This document shows positions 1-5,039 of a stretch of 5,722 nt of DNA, one piece after another (within the stretch, counting starts at the first letter, position 1; each line of letters begins with the position of its first letter). The notes under the pieces were generated by a model, which made no database searches, was not told where the DNA came from, and saw only the letters and a list, made by a program, of their open reading frames with translations. The position numbers and the translations under genes are program-made. The DNA lies in NCBI GenBank assembly GCA_009784305.1, contig WRBZ01000073.1, forward strand, positions 1 to 5,722, given 5' to 3'. This DNA is from Synergistaceae bacterium (GTDB taxonomy: Bacteria; Synergistota; Synergistia; Synergistales; Aminobacteriaceae).

Positions 1-888
1 AAACGGGAAAAGGTTTAATAGCCCAAGATTCAAGCTTATCAGCGCTAAGAAAGTTATGAAATTCCAAATGCCCGCGCGCGCCGCCTGCCCTGCCATAGTA
101 GCAATACCAACGGGGCCGGCGACATCTATTGATTCTTTTGCGGTAATTAACTTGAATATCGCGTTGAGCATTTCAATACTTAAACCTACGACATATCCCC
201 AAGCGCCTGTTATAGATTCAATCAGCGTATAAGTTTTTGTGGATGGTGTAACGCCGAGCATTGGCACATTGCTCTCCTCGTTGACAGGAATAACAACATC
301 AATGTCAAAAATTTTACCCTCGCGTTCAACCTTGAAATTTACGCTTCCTATGAGGGCATTCTCCCTGATCTCTTTTGTCATCTCGCGCCAATCATTGACG
401 ATTCTGCCGTTAATTTCAATTATCTTATCGTTTGGTAAAAATCCAGCGGTTTCAGCGGGCATACCGGGCATTATTGCACCTATACGGGCGTTTTGCATAT
501 CCAATACTCCGTGCCCGTAAAGAATTGACGCTGTGAGAAGTATTGCCAATATTATGTTCATAACAGAGCCGTTTGCAAGGATCAAAAACCTTTTCCAAGC
601 CGGCTTATCATTGAATCCCATTCCCGGTTTTACGGTTTCCCCTTCCTCATCGCCCCCCTCTCCCGGACCTGCTATACCCGCAATACGAACAAACCCTCCT
701 ATTGGAAAAGCGCGTATGGACCATAACATTCCTTCCGAATCTCTTCTTTGATAAATGACAGTTCCCATGCCGATGGCAAATTCGTGCGACTGCACACCCA
801 GCATTTTTGCCGTCTTATAATGTCCGAACTCATGTACAATGACACATACTCCTATTACAATAATAAAAGAAATCAAACTGATAAACAT
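1..888 (-). CDS. rseP: RseP/RasP-type site-2 intramembrane zinc metalloprotease (M50B), 3' end cut by the window
   Basis: The visible 296 residues are the N-terminal part of an RIP metalloprotease, which cleaves membrane-embedded substrates (classically anti-sigma factors and signal-peptide remnants) in the cytoplasmic membrane. A hydrophobic first segment (about residues 2-18) runs into the zinc-binding motif HEFGH at 19-23. The conserved juxtamembrane stretch follows, with FAIGMG at 37-42 and FPIGGFVRIAG at 61-71. A second membrane segment lies at about 101-121 and one PDZ domain at about 133-200 (start ARIGAIMPGMPAETAG). GPVGI is at 258-262, and the last hydrophobic segment ends NLFPF at 292-296. 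The LDG zinc-ligand motif normally just after this lies beyond base 1. Residues 107-112 read NGSVMN where the family usually has AGPxxN. The ATG at 888 follows a near-perfect ribosome binding site and sits 2 bases after the dxr stop. The family call is firm; the physiological substrate cannot be read from sequence. Confidence 0.95.
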   Translation of the reverse strand, partial: MFISLISFIIVIGVCVIVHEFGHYKTAKMLGVQSHEFAIGMGTVIYQRRDSEGMLWSIRAFPIGGFVRIAGIAGPGEGGDEEGETVKPGMGFNDKPAWKRFLILANGSVMNIILAILLTASILYGHGVLDMQNARIGAIMPGMPAETAGFLPNDKIIEINGRIVNDWREMTKEIRENALIGSVNFKVEREGKIFDIDVVIPVNEESNVPMLGVTPSTKTYTLIESITGAWGYVVGLSIEMLNAIFKLITAKESIDVAGPVGIATMAGQAARAGIWNFITFLALISLNLGLLNLFPF

Positions 889-890
889 TG

Positions 891-2033
891 TTATCCTCCT
901 TCAATGATTTTTCTTGCGCGGATCTTTGCCGTCTCAATTATATCTATAGCTTCTTCAAGCGTATTCGGCCCGGCACCGTTACACGAATACATAACTTCTT
1001 CCACAACTTTCGCTATATTTGTAAAACCTATTTTACCATCAATGAAAGCTTCGACCGCTATTTCATCCGCTCCTATCATAAGTGCCGGAAGGCGGCCTCT
1101 TTCACGCGCTGCATCCTTAGCAAGCTTCAAGCAGGGAAAACGCATTTCGTCAGGGGTTTCAAATGAAATTGTCTTTGGGTGAATTTCAGGAGTCAGCTCT
1201 TTTATCCTCAATGGCAGGCGATCGGGGAATGATAAGCACACAAGCGCAGGCAAACGCATATCGGGGGAAGCAGCCAATAATTTAACAAAACCATCACGGA
1301 ACTCTAAAAGTCCGTGAACGAAAGACCCCGGAGATATAACGGCCTTTACTTGATGATGCTCCAGTCCAAAAAGCAGCATCGCCTCTATCAGTTCGATACC
1401 CTTATTCATAAGGGTAGCGCTGTCTATCGTTATTTTTTGCCCCATGTTCCATACGGGGTGGTTCAGCGCCATTGCCGGAGTCACATTATCAAGTTCATCA
1501 ATGGGGTAATTCAAAAATGCTCCTCCCGAGGCCGTAAGGTAAGCGCAGTAAACATTGTTGATATCCTCTCCATGAAGGCTCTGCCATAAAGCGTTGTGTT
1601 CGCTGTCCAATGGGCGCAGCTGATTCTTGTATTTAATCAAAGGGAGTACCCAATGACCTGCTACCACTATACTTTCTTTATTGGCCAAAGAAACTTCTTT
1701 CCCGGCGGATATGGATTTTTGAAGGGCTCTTATGGTATCCGTCCCTGAAGCTGCAAATACGATATGATCAATATCATCATGTATCACCAATTCTTCAAGC
1801 GGCGTATTTACTTCAAGCTGTTTCGCAGCCTCACTGTTTGAAAGGCAAGTCAGTATATTTGAACGCTTATTTATTTTTTCAAATTCCTGTGCCAGGATGT
1901 TTAGTTTCTTCAAGTTATCGTTTGCCGCAAGACCTCGCACCTCAAAATGTTCAGGATATTTTCTGCATATATCGAGCGCCGCTCCTCCAACGCTCCCCGT
2001 GCATCCAACTACCGCAATGTTTTTTTTATTCAT
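891..2033 (-). CDS. dxr: 1-deoxy-D-xylulose 5-phosphate reductoisomerase
   Basis: This cytoplasmic NADPH-dependent enzyme converts DXP to 2-C-methyl-D-erythritol 4-phosphate, the committed step of MEP isoprenoid synthesis and the fosmidomycin target. The 380-residue length is normal for the family. The N-terminal Rossmann motif is GCTGSVGG at 10-17, and ANKES at 117-121 is also typical. Metal ligands are visible as D143 and E145 in LDSEH and E214 in NKGIE. Substrate-loop residues are S169 (TASGG), H192 and W195 (HPVWNMG), S205, N210 and K211. The C-terminal helical domain ends at the stop codon. Against E. coli Dxr from memory, H153, H209 and H257 correspond to H146, H192 and H240, all kept. 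The usual HPQS motif reads SPGS at 234-237, and the loop between E145 and S169 is about ten residues shorter. The ATG is 3 bases after the cdsA stop with no clear Shine-Dalgarno, suggesting translational coupling. Its product supplies the isoprenoid pool used by the nearby uppS. Confidence 0.97.
   Translation of the reverse strand: MNKKNIAVVGCTGSVGGAALDICRKYPEHFEVRGLAANDNLKKLNILAQEFEKINKRSNILTCLSNSEAAKQLEVNTPLEELVIHDDIDHIVFAASGTDTIRALQKSISAGKEVSLANKESIVVAGHWVLPLIKYKNQLRPLDSEHNALWQSLHGEDINNVYCAYLTASGGAFLNYPIDELDNVTPAMALNHPVWNMGQKITIDSATLMNKGIELIEAMLLFGLEHHQVKAVISPGSFVHGLLEFRDGFVKLLAASPDMRLPALVCLSFPDRLPLRIKELTPEIHPKTISFETPDEMRFPCLKLAKDAARERGRLPALMIGADEIAVEAFIDGKIGFTNIAKVVEEVMYSCNGAGPNTLEEAIDIIETAKIRARKIIEGG
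895..901 (-). promoter_or_regulatory. Strong Shine-Dalgarno for rseP inside the end of dxr
   Basis: Read on the minus strand the bases are AAGGAGG, six bases before the rseP ATG at 888. They lie in the last Glu-Gly-Gly codons of dxr, so dxr's C-terminal residues are partly dictated by the ribosome site. This is the best ribosome binding site in the window and supports the chosen rseP start. Confidence 0.85.
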
Positions 2034-2036
2034 AAC

Positions 2037-2855
2037 TCACGAATAAATAACTATGCATAGCACATAAGTAAAAAGTCCATTTATAAGGATGCTGTCAAAA
2101 CGGTCAAGAGCTCCGCCATGTCCGGGAATAAGGCTGCCAGAATCCTTTATCCCGGCTTCTCTTTTAAGAAGAGATTCTGCGAGGTCGCCCATTTGTCCAA
2201 GAGTTCCGCATACTATTCCTATCCATAATATTGGAGTTATTCCCTGTTCTAACGCGAACACTAAAACTCCTGCCGTAAAAATGCTTCCCGCAAGTCCCCC
2301 GAGAAATCCCTCAAAAGTTTTATTAGGGCTTATTCTATTGCACAATATATGGTGCCCCCAGCGTGATCCGATTATATATGACGCTACATCGCAACCCCAA
2401 GTGCAAAGGAAAAGGGAAATAAGAATAAGCCTGCCTGTTGGAAAATCTCTCAAAAGAAGCATAAAGCACCATGGTATGGTTACATAAAGTATTCCAGAAA
2501 GAGTCCCGCCTACATTAAACATTGCGTCACTGACTCCTTTAGACTGGCGCCTGATTATTTCGATCATCAGAATTATAAAAGCGCTTAAAGCCAATGTTAA
2601 TGAAATGGAAATAGGATGAAGCCCTTCAGTCGTTGAAATCAACACAAGAATGGCAGCTATATATCCAACTCCTTTGGATAAGTGCGTTCGCGTTGAAATA
2701 ATCCTATAAAACTCGAATAATGAGATCATGGAGAAAAAAGAAACTACCGTGACCCATAACCAGCTCCCGTACCATATACCGGAAAGAACTGCCGCTACAA
2801 CAAAAGCTCCGCTTACAGCGCGGCGCGCTACTTCTTTACTTTTTAACGGAGCCAT
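2037..2855 (-). CDS. cdsA: Phosphatidate cytidylyltransferase (CDP-diacylglycerol synthase)
   Basis: This integral membrane enzyme makes CDP-diacylglycerol from CTP and phosphatidic acid, the branch point to all major phospholipids. The 272-residue protein is hydrophobic almost throughout, with membrane segments at roughly 15-50, 64-77, 84-101, 115-135, 142-163, 184-202, 207-220 and 256-271. The family signature runs from S228 to D254, with SLLKR, then KDSG at 237-240, PGHGG at 244-248 and DRFD at 251-254. It matches the standard CDS pattern except A249, where a bulkier hydrophobic residue is usual. A second conserved block, SPNKTFEGFLGG, is at 176-187, and an acidic residue (D156) sits in CDVASY. 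The start is the ATG at 2855, inside the end of uppS (20-nt overlap), preceded by AAGGGA with an 8-base spacer. The neighbours place it in the classical uppS-cdsA-dxr-rseP envelope cluster. Confidence 0.96.
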   Translation of the reverse strand: MAPLKSKEVARRAVSGAFVVAAVLSGIWYGSWLWVTVVSFFSMISLFEFYRIISTRTHLSKGVGYIAAILVLISTTEGLHPISISLTLALSAFIILMIEIIRRQSKGVSDAMFNVGGTLSGILYVTIPWCFMLLLRDFPTGRLILISLFLCTWGCDVASYIIGSRWGHHILCNRISPNKTFEGFLGGLAGSIFTAGVLVFALEQGITPILWIGIVCGTLGQMGDLAESLLKREAGIKDSGSLIPGHGGALDRFDSILINGLFTYVLCIVIYS

Positions 2856-3570
2856 ATCTTCTGTCCCTTTCTTCGTAGGATATCAAAGCTTTTACAAGTT
2901 CTGCCTCGTTAAAATCAGGCCAATAGGTTTCGGTGAAATAATACTCACTGTAACTGCTTTCCCATAACCAAAAATTACTTGTGCGAAGCTCTCCGCTTGT
3001 CCTTATTATCAAATCGGGGTCTGGGACGTCCGGTAAATATAAATTATCCCTTATATCGGATTCACTTATGGGGACGTATTTCCCGTCTTTACTTAAAACT
3101 TTACCCTTTGAAACTAATGAATTTACGGCGTCAATTATTTCCATACGCCCGCCATAGTCGATACAAAGAATAATATCGAATATGCTTGCGTTTTTCGTAC
3201 GCTCTTCAGCCTCTATCATCATTTCTACAAGGTCGCCCGGAAGCCTGTCTCTCCGCCCTGCAAACCGGATCCTCCCGCCGTCCGCATAAACTTTTTCAAC
3301 TTTATTTCTAATATAGAAACGGAAAAAGCTCATGAGCCCGTCCACTTCTTTTAGGGGGCGGTTCCAATTCTCAGTTGAAAAAGCGTAAACTGAGAAATAT
3401 CGTATTCCATATTTTTTTATGAGCTTTGTAGTAGCTTCGAGGTTTTTTAACCCCGAACGATGACCCATGAGGCGCGGCCAGCCCTTTTCTTTTGCCCAGC
3501 GTCCGTTTCCATCCAATACGATTGCCAAATGGGTTGGTATTCTTTTCAATTCATTTCCAGGCAAATCCAT
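2836..3570 (-). CDS. uppS: Undecaprenyl diphosphate synthase (cis-prenyltransferase, isoprenyl transferase)
   Basis: This cytoplasmic cis-prenyltransferase adds isopentenyl diphosphate units to farnesyl diphosphate to make the C55 lipid carrier for peptidoglycan and other envelope polymers. The 244-residue length is typical. The catalytic block HLAIVLDGNGRWA spans 14-26, with the essential aspartate at D20. GHR is at 36-38 and FSTENWNRP at 64-72. The diphosphate-binding block RTSGELRTSNF is at 190-200, followed by LWESSYSEYYF and WPDF at 217-220. The usual NYGGR motif reads DYGGR at 138-142, an uncommon substitution at a variable-tolerant site. The ATG is preceded by a six-G run with a 5-base spacer, a plausible ribosome binding site. 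The 31-base gap to the preceding glycosylase gene is the largest in the window. The protein could in principle make another chain length, but the context favours C55. Confidence 0.97.
   Translation of the reverse strand: MDLPGNELKRIPTHLAIVLDGNGRWAKEKGWPRLMGHRSGLKNLEATTKLIKKYGIRYFSVYAFSTENWNRPLKEVDGLMSFFRFYIRNKVEKVYADGGRIRFAGRRDRLPGDLVEMMIEAEERTKNASIFDIILCIDYGGRMEIIDAVNSLVSKGKVLSKDGKYVPISESDIRDNLYLPDVPDPDLIIRTSGELRTSNFWLWESSYSEYYFTETYWPDFNEAELVKALISYEERDRRYGSVKK
2864..2869 (-). promoter_or_regulatory. Shine-Dalgarno for cdsA within the uppS coding region
   Basis: The minus-strand bases AAGGGA stand eight bases before the cdsA ATG at 2855, within the last codons of uppS. They support initiation at this ATG despite the 20-nt overlap with uppS. 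Confidence 0.6.
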
Positions 3571-3575
3571 TTTAT

Positions 3576-3581
3576 CCCCCC
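3576..3581 (-). promoter_or_regulatory. G-run ribosome binding site of uppS
   Basis: A run of six G residues on the minus strand ends five bases before the uppS ATG at 3570. It can pair with the anti-Shine-Dalgarno CCUCC using one wobble pair. It lies in the only gap of real size in the operon (3571-3601), where I see no hairpin or operator. Confidence 0.55.
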
Positions 3582-3601
3582 GTTTTGTAGTTATGCAATA
3601 A

Positions 3602-4192
3602 TTATATATTTTCTATCGCTTTTTTGAGCTCCTGAACATCCAGCCATGTCTGATGTTTAGGGCTTCCTTCCGCGCGCGACTGGTTTCTTAAAAGATAACT
3701 GGGATGAAACATTGGCATAAGTTTCGCCCCTCTCCAGTCAAACCATTTTCCACGAATTTTTGTTATACCTTCGGTTGTTTGAAGTAGCCATTTCATTGGA
3801 GTATTTCCTAAACAAACAACTATCTTTGGACGAAGCAACGCAAGTTGTGAATCAAGATGTTGATTACATTTTACCATTTCTTCAGTTGTCGGCACTCTGT
3901 TTTCAGGCGGCCTGCATTTAACTATGTTCATTATGAACAAATCTTCTCTTGAAATTTTCCCGGCTTCCAGTATTTGCGTAAGAAGCTGCCCCGCTCTCCC
4001 TACAAACGGGAGGCCCTGCAGGTCCTCATCTTCTCCGGGCCCTTCCCCTATCAACACCACTTGATTATCTCTGTTTCCCTGTCCGAAGACCGTATTGGTT
4101 CGTGTTTCACAAAGCTTGCACGCTCGGCAGTTTCTAACGCGCTCTTCCAGTTCCGCCCATGCCGAGGAAACTGAGTAGATTTCTTTATTCAT
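3602..4192 (-). CDS. Family 4 (UdgA-type) uracil-DNA glycosylase with an iron-sulfur cluster
   Basis: The protein belongs to the family 4 uracil-DNA glycosylases, which excise uracil arising from cytosine deamination and start base excision repair. Numbered from the ATG at 4192 (196 residues), the four expected [4Fe-4S] cysteines are visible as C22 and C25 (C-X2-C) and C93 and C109 (C-X15-C); C28 is an extra cysteine. Motif I is GEGPGEDED at 49-57, followed by LPFVGRAGQLL at 61-71. NIVKCRPPENR is at 89-99, and motif II HPSYLLRN at 163-170. A longer reading from a TTG at 4210 is possible, but the ATG has GAGGTG seven bases upstream, which decides the start. The first 8 bases overlap the end of the P-loop/Asp23 gene, so the two are probably translated together. 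A repair enzyme is functionally out of place among envelope genes. The family is sometimes annotated as phage SPO1 DNA polymerase-related, but no phage feature is present here. Confidence 0.94.
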   Translation of the reverse strand: MNKEIYSVSSAWAELEERVRNCRACKLCETRTNTVFGQGNRDNQVVLIGEGPGEDEDLQGLPFVGRAGQLLTQILEAGKISREDLFIMNIVKCRPPENRVPTTEEMVKCNQHLDSQLALLRPKIVVCLGNTPMKWLLQTTEGITKIRGKWFDWRGAKLMPMFHPSYLLRNQSRAEGSPKHQTWLDVQELKKAIENI

Positions 4193-5039
4193 TGAATGAC
4201 ACCTCGTCAATTTTTATGTCAACTTTTATTATATCTATTCCGGTAAAGTACCCTAAGCCTCTTCTGACTTTACGCTGTAGTTTTTTTGCAATCTCAAATA
4301 CGCTCTGTTCTTTTGGAGATGAACTTATATTCAGTGTCACATCAACCGTTATCGCTCCCCCGGTTGAGTCCGATTCGATTTCCAGTTCCTTGATTTTTTT
4401 AACACGGTTCCCATAATTAAGCAAATGACGGGCTATTGTATAAAGGACATTTTTCTCGATAATAACATCTCCGCTGAAGCTGAATGGGGGTTTTACTATC
4501 GTTTTTGGATCATCTTTTCCCCATTTGAATATTCCTTTAATTTGCCGCACCAGTTTTCCCGCAAATCCTCGCTGGATTTGCGCGTATGAGACCGGAATGG
4601 TATGCTGCATATTCACACGCCGTTCACGAAGGGCGTTCTCAATTTCCTTTTTAGTTGAAACTTCGGATATTCTGATTATTCTATCCGGATCAGGAAGATA
4701 AAGCGCTTTCAGTATCTTTCGCACCATTTCTTCCGATGTTGCAAGAATGAGAATTCTACAGGGCGCTTTTGACGAAAGAAAACTTATTGCCTTTTGCCTG
4801 TGTTCGGGGTCGTAAAAAATAGCCCGACGTATTGCGCGCACCATATTTTTTTCAGTTTTCGCACTTTTACCTGTCATTATCTGCCCGCGCGCAATTATCA
4901 GACCGTCGTCAATAATATAATCAACTGCATTTTCCCGCGCTACAGAAAGGGCGCGCTCGCTTTTACCGGTCCCTGCGGGGCCTACAAACGCAAGGACATT
5001 TATATTTGAAATTATTTTACCTTCAGTAGTCAGCTTCAT
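4185..5039 (-). CDS. Uncharacterised P-loop NTPase-like protein with C-terminal Asp23/Gls24-like domain
   Basis: I do not recognise a named gene. From the ATG at 5039 the protein has 284 residues. It begins with a short lead and a Walker A loop, GPAGTGKS at 20-27, then IIDDG at 42-46, where two aspartates end a hydrophobic strand. The spacing resembles the P-loop plus Asp-Asp arrangement of HPr kinase/phosphorylase, but the HPrK signature after it is absent. The GKSAKTEKN stretch (57-65), ILILATSEEM (96-105), LYLPDPDRIIRI (113-124) and TIPVSYAQI (147-155) look like further family motifs. After a basic linker (about 160-180), residues 185-283 look like an Asp23/Gls24 domain: FSGDVIIEKNVLYTIA, alternating strands around ITVDVTLNI, an amphipathic helix, then YFTGIDIIKVDIKIDEVSF. 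There is no signal peptide or membrane segment, so it is probably cytoplasmic. The gene overlaps murA by 17 nt and the glycosylase by 8 nt. An in-frame GTG at 5063 would add eight residues but has no better ribosome site. The role is unknown; an envelope-linked, ATP-dependent or regulatory function is inference. Confidence 0.85.
   Translation of the reverse strand: MKLTTEGKIISNINVLAFVGPAGTGKSERALSVARENAVDYIIDDGLIIARGQIMTGKSAKTEKNMVRAIRRAIFYDPEHRQKAISFLSSKAPCRILILATSEEMVRKILKALYLPDPDRIIRISEVSTKKEIENALRERRVNMQHTIPVSYAQIQRGFAGKLVRQIKGIFKWGKDDPKTIVKPPFSFSGDVIIEKNVLYTIARHLLNYGNRVKKIKELEIESDSTGGAITVDVTLNISSSPKEQSVFEIAKKLQRKVRRGLGYFTGIDIIKVDIKIDEVSFNE
4200..4205 (-). promoter_or_regulatory. Shine-Dalgarno that fixes the start of the uracil-DNA glycosylase
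   Basis: The minus-strand bases GAGGTG lie seven bases upstream of the ATG at 4192. An alternative in-frame TTG at 4210 is upstream of this site and has no ribosome site of its own, so the ATG is preferred. The site lies within the end of the P-loop/Asp23 gene. Confidence 0.7.

Noticed and set aside
71..83. Alternating CG run, considered as a special DNA structure or repeat
   Set aside because: It is explained by the Ala-Ala-Arg-Ala codons of RseP (residues 270-273) and is too short to call a structural element.
239..751. Two successive plus-strand open frames opposite rseP
   Set aside because: The minus strand here encodes the PDZ domain and a membrane segment of RseP in an unbroken frame; the plus-strand frames have no support.
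748..1182. A 144-codon open frame on the plus strand, opposite rseP and dxr
   Set aside because: It lies antisense to two strongly recognised genes, its translation resembles no family I know, and there is no ribosome site or promoter. It is a shadow of the minus-strand codons.
2089..2487. A 132-codon open frame on the plus strand, opposite cdsA
   Set aside because: It is entirely antisense to a clear CdsA gene, with proline/arginine-rich low-information translation and no initiation signals.
3601..3606. TATAAT on the minus strand at the end of the glycosylase gene, a possible -10 box for an internal uppS promoter
   Set aside because: The hexamer is perfect, but no TTGACA-like -35 at 16-18 bases and no extended -10 TG is visible, and it partly consists of the stop codon in an A/T-rich stretch. 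A 5'-end mapping experiment would decide; I do not call it.
4193..4210. TTG start for the glycosylase, adding six residues
   Set aside because: The ATG at 4192 has GAGGTG at a good distance, while the TTG lies upstream of that site with none of its own; the extra residues are not part of the known family.
4863..4871. A second GKS in the P-loop protein (residues 57-59), considered as a duplicate Walker A
   Set aside because: The preceding glycine pattern of a P-loop is missing (it reads IMTGKSAK), so it is more likely another family motif in the same domain.
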